Assembly: GCF_009933175.1 (NCBI RefSeq)
Contig: NZ_MAEJ01000032.1
Coordinates: 183,526 to 247,525, forward strand
Reading direction: 5' to 3'
DNA: 64,000 nucleotides
From: Candidatus Enterococcus huntleyi
Lineage (GTDB): Bacteria > Bacillota > Bacilli > Lactobacillales > Enterococcaceae
The notes beneath the pieces are model-generated. The model ran no database searches, was not told where the DNA came from, and worked only from the letters and a program-made list of their open reading frames with translations. Shown here one piece after another: positions 30,101 to 39,476 of this stretch (position 1 is the stretch's first letter; the number at the start of each line of letters is the position of its first letter). A program made the position numbers and the translations under genes.

Positions 30101-30177
30101 TGTGGATAACTTTGAAAACAGGCTAAAATGAAAAATTTGAAATAAAAATAAGAATTTATCCACAGGACTGTGGGTAA
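30101..30177. promoter_or_regulatory. Cluster of DnaA boxes upstream of aconitase
   Basis: Two perfect DnaA boxes (TTATCCACA) are present: inverted at 30101-30109 (TGTGGATAA) and direct at 30156-30164. A one-mismatch box, TGTGGGTAA, is at 30169-30177. A weaker TTTTCCACT abuts the first. The sequence around them is AT-rich. They lie 40-116 bp before the acn -35 box. Confidence 0.65.
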
Positions 30178-30216
30178 CATCAGAATGTTAGATTAAAATA
30201 AAATGATAAAGATTAA

Positions 30217-30245
30217 TTTACAATGAGAAAGAAAATAGGTATACT
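30217..30245 (+). promoter_or_regulatory. Promoter of acn-icd
   Basis: TTTACA (30217-30222) and TATACT (30240-30245) have 17-bp spacing and lie 36 bp before the acn ATG. Confidence 0.7.
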
Positions 30246-30280
30246 GAAATTTATGAGCAGACTAAGGAAGGAGTGGAAAA

Positions 30281-32989
30281 ATGAAAAGTAAAAAATTGGC
30301 GAAACAAACATTAGATTTTCGAGGAACGCCGTATACGTACTATGCGTTGGAAAAAATTGCGACAGCATTTGGCACAGATGTCGCTAAATTGCCTTATACC
30401 ATTCGAATTTTATTGGAATCTTTGATTAGGCAAGAAGATGGTGTGGATATTACTGAGGAGACTATTCGAATGCTGACCTTGTGGGCTGAGGAATCTGTGG
30501 AAGGGGAAATTCCTTTTAAACCGACCCGCGTTGTCTTACAAGATTTTACCGGTGTGCCGGCGATTGTTGATTTGGCTTCGATGCGTGAAGCGATTGTGCG
30601 TTTAGGTGGAAGTCCGGATCAGATCAATCCAGAAATTCCTGTGGATTTAGTCGTGGATCATTCGGTTCAAGTCGATTATTCAGGTAATCCCCAAGCGCTA
30701 GCTGCCAATGCCAAACTAGAATTCGAACGAAATTATGAACGCTATGAATTTTTAAAATGGGCGCAAAATTCCTTTGACAACTATCAGGTAGTGCCACCTG
30801 CGACAGGGATTATTCATCAAGTAAATATCGAATTTTTATCAGAGGTTGTTGTGACAAAAGCCAAGGGTGCTGAACTGGAAATTTTTCCGGATAGTCTGGT
30901 AGGAACGGATTCGCATACGACGATGATTAATGGAATTGGCGTTTTAGGCTGGGGTGTTGGTGGGATTGAAGCAGAAGCTGGCATGCTAGGCGAACCTTCA
31001 TATTTCCCAATCCCAGAAGTGATTGGCGTAGAACTAGTTGGGGCGATGCAGTTAGGTGCGACCGCAACAGATGTTGCCTTACGGGTGACGCAGCTATTAC
31101 GTGAAGAAAAAGTGGTGGGTAAGTTTGTTGAATTTTTTGGTGCGGGCTTAAAGGAATTGAGTTTGGCTGACCGTGCGACGATTGCAAATATGGCTCCTGA
31201 ATATGGTGCAACGTGTGGCTTTTTCCCAATTGATCAAGAAACGCTAGCTTATATGCGCTTAACTGGCAGAGATGAGGCCCAAGTACAATTGACGGAAGCT
31301 TATGCCAAGGCCAACCATTTATTTTATGATGAGCATCAATCTCCAAGCTATACAAAAGTGTTAACCCTTGATTTAAGCACCATCTCAACCAATTTGTCTG
31401 GACCGAAACGGCCACAGGATTTAATTCCATTGGAGGAAATGGCGACGCGGTTTTCTGAGTCGGTTACAGCACCAGAAGGCAATCAAGGATTTGGTTTGAC
31501 CCCAGAAGAGTTGGATAAACAAACAACGGTTGTGCTAGATGATGATCAGTGGACAGTCGGCACGGGTGATTTGGCGATTGCTGCTATTACTAGTTGCACC
31601 AATACTTCTAATCCGTATGTCATGCTAGCGGCTGGTTTACTTGCGAAGAAAGCTGTCCAGCAAGGGTTGCGTGTGGCTCCGACTGTCAAAACTTCCTTAG
31701 CTCCAGGTTCGAAAGTTGTGACGGGCTATTTGGAGGAATCTGGACTATTGCCATACCTCGAAAAATTAGGGTTTGCAGTAGTTGGTTACGGATGTACCAC
31801 GTGTATCGGTAATTCTGGCCCGTTATCACCTGAGATGACTGAACAGATTCAAGAAGCTAATCTATTAGTCGCTTCAGTCTTGAGTGGGAATCGAAATTTT
31901 GAAGGTCGAATTCATCCTTTAGTTAAAGCGAATTATCTAGCGTCGCCACCATTAGTGGTTGCTTATGCATTGATGGGGACAGTGACCAAGGATATGAATC
32001 AGACGCCGTTAGGGACAAATGAGCAAGGAAAGCCGGTTTATTTAGCGGATATTTGGCCTAAAAAAGAAGAGATTGATCAGTATGTTGAGACGTATGTCAC
32101 GCCGAGCTTATTCCAAAAATATTATTCTGAAGTTTTCCATGCTAATGAGGATTGGAACCAGATTCCAACTACCGCTGAGGCTTTGTATAACTGGAACGCA
32201 GAATCGACGTATATTGCTAACCCACCTTATTTTGAAGATATGTCGGTGGACCCAGTGGAGATTCAAACGCTCGAGGGTCTGACAGCTCTTGCTAAATTCG
32301 GTGATTCTGTGACGACCGATCATATTTCACCAGCGGGTGCGATTGCTATGCGTTCGGCGGCGGGGACTTATTTGATTGATCAAGGGGTTTCCCCTAAAGA
32401 TTTCAATTCATTCGGATCAAGACGTGGCAATCATGAAGTGATGATGAGAGGAACGTTTGGCAATATCCGTATTCGAAATCAATTAGCGCCTGGGACAGAA
32501 GGCAGTTTTACGACCTATTTTCCAACCGGAGAAGTCCTTTCCATCTATGATGCGGCGATGAAATATAAGCAGTCAGGTAAAAGCTTGATTGTCTTAGCTG
32601 GCAAAGATTACGGCATGGGTTCTTCGCGTGATTGGGCAGCTAAAGGGACTAATTTATTAGGTGTTAAAGCCGTGATTGCCGAAAGTTATGAGCGGATTCA
32701 CCGATCGAATTTGGTCATGATGGGTGTTTTACCTCTTCAATATCTAGAGGGTGAAACAGCTGAAACCCTAGGATTGACGGGTACAGAAAGCTTTACGATT
32801 CATTTGACACCGGAGACTGGTATCGGCGAGATTGTGACAGTCACGGCTGAGAAAACAACGGGCGAACAGCTCGAATTTAAAGTGAAAGTCCGGTTTGATG
32901 CGAAAGCTGATATTCGTTATTACCAACACCAAGGTATTTTACCAATGGTGATTCGAAAGAAAACCCAACATTCAACAGCAGCTGAATAA
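30281..32989 (+). CDS. acnA: Aconitate hydratase
   Basis: The 902-residue [4Fe-4S] enzyme converts citrate to isocitrate. Cluster-ligand cysteines are in SCTNTSNP and [10 protein letters not shown]. The C-terminal swivel domain has [14 protein letters not shown] and [16 protein letters not shown] with the substrate-binding Arg/Ser residues. Length and order match the AcnA/IRP type. It has its own promoter and a strong AAGGAGG-type site. With icd it gives the citrate-to-2-oxoglutarate branch used to make glutamate. Citrate synthase, the usual first partner, is not in this window. Confidence 0.96.
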   Translation: MKSKKLAKQTLDFRGTPYTYYALEKIATAFGTDVAKLPYTIRILLESLIRQEDGVDITEETIRMLTLWAEESVEGEIPFKPTRVVLQDFTGVPAIVDLASMREAIVRLGGSPDQINPEIPVDLVVDHSVQVDYSGNPQALAANAKLEFERNYERYEFLKWAQNSFDNYQVVPPATGIIHQVNIEFLSEVVVTKAKGAELEIFPDSLVGTDSHTTMINGIGVLGWGVGGIEAEAGMLGEPSYFPIPEVIGVELVGAMQLGATATDVALRVTQLLREEKVVGKFVEFFGAGLKELSLADRATIANMAPEYGATCGFFPIDQETLAYMRLTGRDEAQVQLTEAYAKANHLFYDEHQSPSYTKVLTLDLSTISTNLSGPKRPQDLIPLEEMATRFSESVTAPEGNQGFGLTPEELDKQTTVVLDDDQWTVGTGDLAIAAITSCTNTSNPYVMLAAGLLAKKAVQQGLRVAPTVKTSLAPGSKVVTGYLEESGLLPYLEKLGFAVVGYGCTTCIGNSGPLSPEMTEQIQEANLLVASVLSGNRNFEGRIHPLVKANYLASPPLVVAYALMGTVTKDMNQTPLGTNEQGKPVYLADIWPKKEEIDQYVETYVTPSLFQKYYSEVFHANEDWNQIPTTAEALYNWNAESTYIANPPYFEDMSVDPVEIQTLEGLTALAKFGDSVTTDHISPAGAIAMRSAAGTYLIDQGVSPKDFNSFGSRRGNHEVMMRGTFGNIRIRNQLAPGTEGSFTTYFPTGEVLSIYDAAMKYKQSGKSLIVLAGKDYGMGSSRDWAAKGTNLLGVKAVIAESYERIHRSNLVMMGVLPLQYLEGETAETLGLTGTESFTIHLTPETGIGEIVTVTAEKTTGEQLEFKVKVRFDAKADIRYYQHQGILPMVIRKKTQHSTAAE

Positions 32990-33067
32990 TAGGGAAAGAC
33001 TCATAAATGAGTGCGGATTTTGGCAGTCGCTAGATGCTTACTAAAATACAATTAGAGGAGTGAGTGA

Positions 33068-34342
33068 ATGACTCAGACAAATAAAATTACAATGACCGAC
33101 ACAGGATTAAACACACCAAATACACCGACAATTCCGTATATTATCGGTGACGGGATTGGACCAGATATTTGGCAGGCAGCAGTACGAGTCTTTGATGCAG
33201 CGGTAAAAGCAGCTTACCAAGGGACAAAGAAAATTCAGTGGTTAGAAGTATTAGCTGGGGAGAAAGCCTTTGAAGAAACCGGAGAATGGCTTCCGCAAAA
33301 GACGCTAGATACAATTAATGAATATCTTATCGCGATCAAAGGGCCTTTGACGACCCCGATTGGCGGAGGAATGCGTTCATTAAATGTCGCGTTACGCCAA
33401 GAATTGGATCTCTATGTTTGTCTTCGACCAGTTAGACATTTCTCGGGAGTTCCATCACCGGTGAAACGTCCTGAATTAGTGGATATGGTTATTTTTAGAG
33501 AAAATACAGAAGATATTTATGCGGGAATTGAATTTCCAGAAGGTTCAGAAGAAGCTAAAAAACTCATTCATTTTCTACAGACAGAGTTAGCTATCACAAA
33601 AATTCGCTTTCCAGAAACTAGTGGAATGGGTATTAAACCTGTCTCAAAAGAGGGCTCTGAGCGATTGATTCGTTCAGCAATTGAGTATGCGATTGAAAAC
33701 AAAAAATCCTCTGTGATCCTGGTACACAAAGGGAATATCATGAAATACACAGAAGGAGCTTTCAAAAATTGGGGCTATGAGTTAGCCGAGCGCGAGTATG
33801 GAGAATTCGTATTTACCTGGAATCAGTATGATAGAATCAAGGGAAATGAAGGCTCTGCAGCAGCTGATCAGGCGCAAAAAGAGGCAGAAGCGGCTGGTAA
33901 AATTATCATCAAAGATTCGATTGCTGATATCTTCTTGCAACAGATATTAACGCGACCAGCTGAATTCGATGTCGTGGCCACCATGAATTTAAATGGCGAC
34001 TATATTTCAGATGCGTTGGCGGCTCAGGTTGGTGGAATCGGAATTGCTCCGGGAGCCAACATAAATTATCAAACAGGGCATGCTATTTTTGAAGCGACAC
34101 ATGGCACGGCACCTAAATATGCAGGATTAGATAAAGTAAATCCTTCCTCTGTTATTTTATCAGGCGCATTGATGTTGGAACATATTGGCTGGAAAGAAGC
34201 AACTGATCTGATTGTAGATGCTCTAGAACGAACAATTGAACAAAAAGAAGTCACTTATGATTTCGCGCGCTTAATGGATCAAGCGACAGAAGTAAAATGT
34301 TCAGAGTTCGCTGATCGAATCATAGAAAAAATGACGAAATAG
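33068..34342 (+). CDS. icd: NADP-dependent isocitrate dehydrogenase
   Basis: The 424-residue enzyme oxidises isocitrate to 2-oxoglutarate. The substrate loop [19 protein letters not shown] and the acidic metal site [17 protein letters not shown] are visible. HGTAPKYAG carries the Lys-Tyr pair that marks NADP rather than NAD preference. A GAGGAG site stands before the ATG. It lies 78 bp after acnA with no terminator between and is probably co-transcribed. Confidence 0.96.
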   Translation: MTQTNKITMTDTGLNTPNTPTIPYIIGDGIGPDIWQAAVRVFDAAVKAAYQGTKKIQWLEVLAGEKAFEETGEWLPQKTLDTINEYLIAIKGPLTTPIGGGMRSLNVALRQELDLYVCLRPVRHFSGVPSPVKRPELVDMVIFRENTEDIYAGIEFPEGSEEAKKLIHFLQTELAITKIRFPETSGMGIKPVSKEGSERLIRSAIEYAIENKKSSVILVHKGNIMKYTEGAFKNWGYELAEREYGEFVFTWNQYDRIKGNEGSAAADQAQKEAEAAGKIIIKDSIADIFLQQILTRPAEFDVVATMNLNGDYISDALAAQVGGIGIAPGANINYQTGHAIFEATHGTAPKYAGLDKVNPSSVILSGALMLEHIGWKEATDLIVDALERTIEQKEVTYDFARLMDQATEVKCSEFADRIIEKMTK

Positions 34343-34424
34343 CCTGAAAAAGAATGACTGAACAGATAACGAAATAGTCTTGTGAAATAGGCTAGATTGC
34401 TTAGGAAAAGAGTCAAAATAAAAG

Positions 34425-34466
34425 AAGACGACAACTGCGTAAGGTGAGGCAATTGTCGTCTTTTAT
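34425..34466 (+). terminator. Terminator after icd
   Basis: A 10-bp stem (34425-34434 with 34453-34462) is followed by TTTT; flanking A and T runs extend the pairing. Confidence 0.8.
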
Positions 34467-34579
34467 TCGTTTCCCAATTATTTGCTAAAAAAAAGCTTAA
34501 GAACTCTTACTTTTCTTTTGTTTAAGTATAATTAGTGGTAGAATGATGGTTATCAGTTTAAATAATTCGAGGTGCTCTT

Positions 34580-35437
34580 GTGAAGAAATTCAACCCTAAT
34601 AAAAATATAATTATTACCTTACTTATTGTCATTCTAGTAGTAACCGTCATCAGTATCACCGCTGCCAAACGGGCAAATGATGGGAAAACAAATTTTGTTC
34701 AAGCAATTATGAATGATACGGTAGCAGTTGTCGACAAAGTCGTTTCAGCACCCGGTCATCTGATAAAAAATGGGACAGCATCGATTAGTCATTTACTTAA
34801 TACGTATAGTGAAAATGAGCGATTAAAAGAAAAGCTCGACGACTATGATGCGATGACTCAAAAAAATAACAACAACGAAAAAGAAATTGCTGCATTAAAA
34901 GAAGAACTTTCACTAAACCAAACGTTAACAAGCTATGAAAAGGTGACCGCAAATGTTGTTACCCGCTCGCCAGATAGTTGGCAAGACACTTTGGTTGTAG
35001 ACCGTGGGACTACGGATGGCGTCGAAGTCAATATGGCGGTGATGTCCAACAATGGGTTGATTGGTCGAGTAATCGAAGTAAATCTGAGTTCTTCTAAAGT
35101 CGAATTACTGACTTCAGGTAATGAGAACTCCAACCATTTTCCGATAAAAGTCAGCTCTAAAGAAGGCGATGCTTTTGGCTTATTACGTAATTACGATGAA
35201 AAAACGAAAACCTTGATTGTGACTCAATTAACGGGGAACACAGAAATCAAGGAGGGCGATGTTGTTCAAACTTCAGGTCTAGGTGGCAACTCGCCGGCCG
35301 ATTTACAGATTGGAACCGTGATTAAGATTGAACCAGATAGCTTTGGTTTGGATCGCCAAGTGTATGTTAAACCATACGCTGAGATGTACGATATTTCGGT
35401 GGTAACCATCATCAAACGTTTAGCAGGGGAAGGATAA
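34580..35437 (+). CDS. mreC: Rod-shape/septal morphogenesis protein MreC
   Basis: The 285-residue protein begins with GTG behind a GAGGTG site. An N-terminal membrane span (about residues 9-28) is followed by a coiled coil (NERLKEKLDDYD... to KEELSLNQTL) and the beta-rich MreC domain (VVTRSPDSWQDTLVVDRG, NGLIGRV, GLGGNSP). It scaffolds peptidoglycan synthesis at the division zone in cocci. MreD follows after 4 bp. No mreB is adjacent, as is normal in ovococci. Confidence 0.94.
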   Translation: MKKFNPNKNIIITLLIVILVVTVISITAAKRANDGKTNFVQAIMNDTVAVVDKVVSAPGHLIKNGTASISHLLNTYSENERLKEKLDDYDAMTQKNNNNEKEIAALKEELSLNQTLTSYEKVTANVVTRSPDSWQDTLVVDRGTTDGVEVNMAVMSNNGLIGRVIEVNLSSSKVELLTSGNENSNHFPIKVSSKEGDAFGLLRNYDEKTKTLIVTQLTGNTEIKEGDVVQTSGLGGNSPADLQIGTVIKIEPDSFGLDRQVYVKPYAEMYDISVVTIIKRLAGEG

Positions 35438-35441
35438 AGGT

Positions 35442-35951
35442 ATGTTACGAAAAGAATATGTTAGATACTATGCACCTGCTGTTTTTTTCTTGTTAATGTT
35501 GCTGGATGGGCAATTCACACGTGTTGTAGGTATTTGGTCAAATGGAGGCTACTTAGCGAATGTTCATCTGCTACTCTTAGCAGTGCTCTGTGGCTGTATC
35601 ACATTGCCTAAGCGTTTTATGATTCTTACGACCATTATTTTAGGAATCATCTATGATAGTTATTATATTGGTGTGATCGGCATCTTTGCCGTCGCGTTAC
35701 CCGTGACAGTTCTTTGCATGTATGGCCTAGCCAAGACTATCAATACCAATGTGTTTACGTTATTTTTTGGCTATATTATTTTTATTACAAGCTTTGAAGC
35801 TATCTCATTAGCGATTCAATTTATTTTTAAATTAGCAGTGATTGATGGCAGCGTCTTTATCACACAATACCTCGCGCCTACACTACTTTTAAATATGGGA
35901 CTCTTCGTATTACTGATCGTGCCTTTTAAGAAGCTATTTGTCATAAAATAG
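35442..35951 (+). CDS. mreD: Rod-shape-determining membrane protein MreD
   Basis: The 169-residue integral membrane protein has about five or six hydrophobic spans and the MreD-like pattern (LLLMLLDGQFT, GIIYDSYYIGVIG). It partners MreC. The last codons and stop lie inside the terminator hairpin. Confidence 0.9.
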   Translation: MLRKEYVRYYAPAVFFLLMLLDGQFTRVVGIWSNGGYLANVHLLLLAVLCGCITLPKRFMILTTIILGIIYDSYYIGVIGIFAVALPVTVLCMYGLAKTINTNVFTLFFGYIIFITSFEAISLAIQFIFKLAVIDGSVFITQYLAPTLLLNMGLFVLLIVPFKKLFVIK

Positions 35952-35961
35952 CTTCTTTTTT
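35928..35961 (+). terminator. Terminator overlapping the end of mreD
   Basis: A 12-bp perfect stem (35928-35939 with 35946-35957) precedes a T tract. The right arm contains the TAG stop codon of mreD. Confidence 0.9.
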
Positions 35962-36067
35962 TATGAAGAAAATTTATTTCTAGAAAATCTAAATAAAGCC
36001 TGTTATATCAGTCTTTATTCCGATATTTATTTTTCAAAAAACGTAGGAATCTGAAATGAAACAATTT

Positions 36068-36149
36068 TGTAATATTGCTATTATCTATCTGAAATACTGC
36101 TGTGGTATTATTCTAGTGTTGTTAAGAAAGTCTTAAGCAAAATTATAAT
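36068..36149 (+). promoter_or_regulatory. Likely WalR-controlled promoter of the sagA-like gene
   Basis: Two near-consensus WalR boxes (TGTWAH-N5-TGTWAH) are visible: TGTAAT-N5-TATTAT at 36068-36084 and TGTTAA-N5-TCTTAA at 36120-36136, each with one mismatch. The second covers the -35 position of a TATAAT at 36144-36149, as expected of an activator site. Confidence 0.55.
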
Positions 36150-36187
36150 TTTTATAAATATATGAAACCAGTCGGAGGAATAAAACA

Positions 36188-37507
36188 TTGAGAAAGAGTT
36201 TATTGTCAACAGTCATGATTTGTTCTTTAGCACTTACCACAGTTGCAGGCCCCGTAGTGGCTGTAGCAGATAGCCTAGATGATCAAATTGCTGAGCAGAA
36301 TCAAAAGATTTCAAACTTGCAAAGCCAGCAAGCCGATGTTCAATCACAGATTAGTTCTTTACAAGCAGAAGTAGATGGAATTAATAAAAAAGCAGAAGAC
36401 TTATTAGCGAAACAAGAAGCTTTGTATAAAAAGTCGGATGAATTAAAAAAAGAAATTGAAAACTTGCAAGAACGAATTGCTAAACGTGAAGAAGCAATTA
36501 CAGAACAAGCACGTGACGTCCAAGTCAATGGTGGCAGTTCTAACTTCATTGATGCCGTACTGAATGCAGATTCATTTACAGATGCAATCGGACGCGTGCA
36601 AGCAATGAGCACAATCGTTCAAGCGAATAATGATTTAGTTGAACAACAAAAACTAGATAAAAAAGCTGTTGAAGACAAACAAGCTGAAAACAAAAAACAA
36701 TTAGAAGAAATTGCTGTGAACCAAAGCGAATTAGAAAACCAAAAAGGTGAACTAATTTCTAAACAAGCAGATTTAAATGTTTTAACAACGACTTTAGCTG
36801 CAGAACAAGCGACTGCTGAAGACAAAAAAGCAGACTTAAACAAGAAAAAAGAAGCAGCAATTGCTGAACAAAAACGCGCGCAAGAAGAAGCAAGAAGAGC
36901 GGAAGAAGCAAGAGCAGCTGCGGCAGCTCAAGCTGAAAAAGAAGCGGCTGAACAAGCAGCAGCAACACCAGCTGTTCAAGAAACACCGTCAACACCGACT
37001 GAAACACCAGCTACACCTGAAAATAACAATACAGTAACACCAACGACACCGAGCGATACTGGATCCGAAACAGATACAAACACGCCAGTACAAAATACAC
37101 CTGTTGTTGAAAAACCAAATGCACCAGTTGCTTCAACACCGCCAGCATCTTCTGGCAATGGCGCAGCGGTTGTTGCTGAAGCCTACAAATATATCGGTGT
37201 TCCTTATGTCTGGGGTGGAAAAACACCATCTGGCTTTGACTGTTCAGGATTTACTAGCTATGTTTACAGACAAGCAACTGGCCGTGAAATTGGTGGTTGG
37301 ACCGTTCCTCAAGAATCTGCAGGAGCTAGAATTTCAATCAATCAAGCACAAGCAGGAGACTTATTATTCTGGGGTTCACCAGGAGGTAGTCATCACGTAG
37401 CGATTGCTTTAGGTGGCGGACAATATATCCACGCACCACAACCTGGTCAAAACGTGACTGTTGGTTCATATTCATGGTATGCACCAGACTTCGCAGTTCG
37501 TATGTAA
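36188..37507 (+). CDS. sagA: SagA-like secreted NlpC/P60 peptidoglycan hydrolase
   Basis: The 439-residue protein starts at TTG behind CGGAGGA. A signal peptide ends near AVAD. Residues 28-245 form a long coiled coil like PcsB/SagA. An Ala-rich stretch and a Pro/Thr linker follow, then a C-terminal NlpC/P60 domain from about 325. The catalytic residues are Cys352, His403 and His415; the spacing of 51 and 63 residues matches my memory of the E. faecium SagA triad. SagA cuts peptidoglycan peptides to release muropeptides and is needed for cell separation. The mreC-mreD-sagA order is the E. faecium one. Confidence 0.93.
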   Translation: MRKSLLSTVMICSLALTTVAGPVVAVADSLDDQIAEQNQKISNLQSQQADVQSQISSLQAEVDGINKKAEDLLAKQEALYKKSDELKKEIENLQERIAKREEAITEQARDVQVNGGSSNFIDAVLNADSFTDAIGRVQAMSTIVQANNDLVEQQKLDKKAVEDKQAENKKQLEEIAVNQSELENQKGELISKQADLNVLTTTLAAEQATAEDKKADLNKKKEAAIAEQKRAQEEARRAEEARAAAAAQAEKEAAEQAAATPAVQETPSTPTETPATPENNNTVTPTTPSDTGSETDTNTPVQNTPVVEKPNAPVASTPPASSGNGAAVVAEAYKYIGVPYVWGGKTPSGFDCSGFTSYVYRQATGREIGGWTVPQESAGARISINQAQAGDLLFWGSPGGSHHVAIALGGGQYIHAPQPGQNVTVGSYSWYAPDFAVRM

Positions 37508-37526
37508 TTTAAATTAATAATTACTC

Positions 37527-37558
37527 AACTACCGATACGCTTGTATCGGTAGTTTTTT
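37527..37558 (+). terminator. Terminator after sagA-like gene
   Basis: A 12-bp perfect stem (37527-37538 with 37543-37554) with a 4-nt loop runs into six Ts. Confidence 0.93.
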
Positions 37559-37588
37559 CTTGAAATAAGCAATTTTGTGACGATAAAG

Positions 37589-37632
37589 AAGGCTCTTCTT
37601 CTTAAGGTATTTCGCAAAAAAAGAAGAGCCTT
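37589..37632. terminator. Second stem-loop in the sagA-M23 gap
   Basis: A 12-bp perfect stem (37589-37600 with 37621-37632) has a 20-nt loop and weak T/A flanks. It may be a back-up terminator. The rest of the 369-bp gap holds a TATAAT at 37852-37857, the probable -10 for the M23 gene. Confidence 0.6.
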
Positions 37633-37876
37633 TATAACAATGTTCTGATCGAAAAAAATGCCGCCAAAAAGCGGGTGAACCAACTTTTACATGGAGATGA
37701 TTATCTAGATAGAATTAATCTAGTTTGTCATTTCTCTGTAACAAAGCATAGTGTTTGTTTCAATTAGATTAAATATAGCGCTTTTTTCAAGAAAATACAT
37801 AATCTTCACAAAAAGCACACAACTTTTGAATAAACTTAACCATGATAATTTTATAATTACAAAAGTGAGGGTATCC

Positions 37877-39178
37877 ATGATTAAATTGAAGAGAGTCGTG
37901 ACAGTCAGCATTCTTTTAGCTATTCTTGGCGGACCGCTTGTTGCAAATGCAGATGAGCTAGACGATAAGATCAAAGAACAAAATGCGAAGATTGAGACAA
38001 TCCAGAATAATCAAAATGCAGCGCAAGCGCAATTAACAGCAATCGAAGAGAACGTTGCTCAGATTGAACGCGATGTGCTAGCTATTCTTAAACAAAAAAA
38101 TGCTGAAGAAAAAAAATTAACAGATTTAAATAAAGAGATTGAAGAATTAAAAGTAGTCATTGCTAAGCGTGACGAACAGATTCAAAGCCAAGCACGTGAT
38201 GTTCAGACCAATCAAGGGGCTGGCTCGATTATTGACATCGTTGTAGAATCAAAATCTGTTAACGAAGCAATCGAAAAAGCGATTGCTGTGAATACCTTAA
38301 TCAAAGCCAATAACGATATTATGCAAGAGCAGACAAAGGATAAAGAAAAATTGGAAGTCTTGCAAAAAGAATCAGAAGAACGTTTGGCTGTTATTATTGA
38401 GAAAACAGAAGAATTAAAACAAAAACAAGAAGATTTAGTCGCGGCTAAACTTGATAAAGAAGTCCAGATTAATGCACTGTCAGCTTCATTAGCTACTGAG
38501 AAAGGCGCTAAGAAAAAGTTTGAAGAGCAAAAAGCAGAGGCTGAGAGAAAACGTCAAGCTGAGCTTAAAGCATTAGCTGAACAGAAAGCTAAAGAAGAAG
38601 CTGCTCGTAAAGCAGCAGAAGCAGAGGCAGCACGAGTCCAAGCTGCCAACGAAGCAGCAGCGAGAGAGCAAGCACAAACGCAAAATCCAGCAACGAATAC
38701 TGCAACTGGTGGTCAAACATCAGATAGCAATACAAATAATTCAGTGGATTCAGGAACTGTAACACCACCCGCTTCAACAGGCGGCGGTTGGCAAGCGCCC
38801 TTATCATCACTTGTAATTACTAGTCCTTATGGTAATCGTGTTGATCCAACGGGTAGCTCTGGTTCATTTCATGATGGAGTAGACTTTGCCGGGGCAGCAG
38901 GTACACCTGTCTTTGCTTCTAAAGGTGGAACTGTTGTAGAAGCTGGTTTCCATTGGTCAGCGGGTAATCATGTAATTATTAAACATGCGGATGGTTATTA
39001 TTCGTACTACATGCATTTAAGCAGCTTTAATGTTTCTAATGGTCAAGCTGTAAGTGCAGGAACTGTTGTTGGTGGTATGGGAACAACAGGGAATTCGACA
39101 GGCGTCCATTTACACTTTGGTGTATCAACTGGGCTATGGTCAGGATTCGTTAATCCAGCGCCATTATTAGGCTTATAA
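37877..39178 (+). CDS. Secreted coiled-coil M23 peptidoglycan endopeptidase
   Basis: I use the ATG at 37877 behind GTGAGGG (433 residues), which puts the signal peptide (MIKLKRVVTVSILLAILGG, cleavage near ANA-DE) at the start; an upstream in-frame start would bury it. Residues 25-290 form a PcsB-like coiled coil related to that of the gene before. The C-terminal M23 (LytM/lysostaphin) domain has the zinc site His332-x3-Asp336, His380 and HLH at 411-413. It should cut stem-peptide crosslinks. The coiled coil may keep it inactive until triggered, as known for PcsB-FtsX systems. Confidence 0.93.
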   Translation: MIKLKRVVTVSILLAILGGPLVANADELDDKIKEQNAKIETIQNNQNAAQAQLTAIEENVAQIERDVLAILKQKNAEEKKLTDLNKEIEELKVVIAKRDEQIQSQARDVQTNQGAGSIIDIVVESKSVNEAIEKAIAVNTLIKANNDIMQEQTKDKEKLEVLQKESEERLAVIIEKTEELKQKQEDLVAAKLDKEVQINALSASLATEKGAKKKFEEQKAEAERKRQAELKALAEQKAKEEAARKAAEAEAARVQAANEAAAREQAQTQNPATNTATGGQTSDSNTNNSVDSGTVTPPASTGGGWQAPLSSLVITSPYGNRVDPTGSSGSFHDGVDFAGAAGTPVFASKGGTVVEAGFHWSAGNHVIIKHADGYYSYYMHLSSFNVSNGQAVSAGTVVGGMGTTGNSTGVHLHFGVSTGLWSGFVNPAPLLGL

Positions 39179-39200
39179 ACAATAAAAATGAATACTTAGT

Positions 39201-39241
39201 AAGTGGAGAATGACAAGCATTTTGTCATTCTCCACTTTTTT
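39201..39241 (+). terminator. Terminator after M23 gene
   Basis: A 16-bp perfect stem (39201-39216 with 39222-39237) runs into a T tract. Confidence 0.95.
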
Positions 39242-39394
39242 TGAAAGCTTCGTCAAAAATAGTTTGGCTGCGAGAATGCTGAATTAAGAGGTTATGGGAA
39301 ATCGGATGTTTACTTAAGTTAGCTATCAGTTAGCGAGTGTGGGGTGTTTGGGAAGAAGAAGAGAGCAATTGCTTGGAAAATTAGTATATTCAAT

Positions 39395-39441
39395 AAAAAG
39401 GAACGAAAATCAGCTAAATTAGCTTTTTTCCGTTCCTTTTT
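39395..39441 (-). terminator. Terminator of pepF, usable in both directions
   Basis: AAAAAGGAACG (39395-39405) pairs with CGTTCCTTTTT (39431-39441) around an inner AGCTAA/TTAGCT stem. Runs of A and T on either side allow function on both strands. It lies 36 bp past the pepF stop. Confidence 0.85.
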
Positions 39442-39476
39442 CCCAAAAATAAAATAATCGATTGTTTAAAAGAAGA

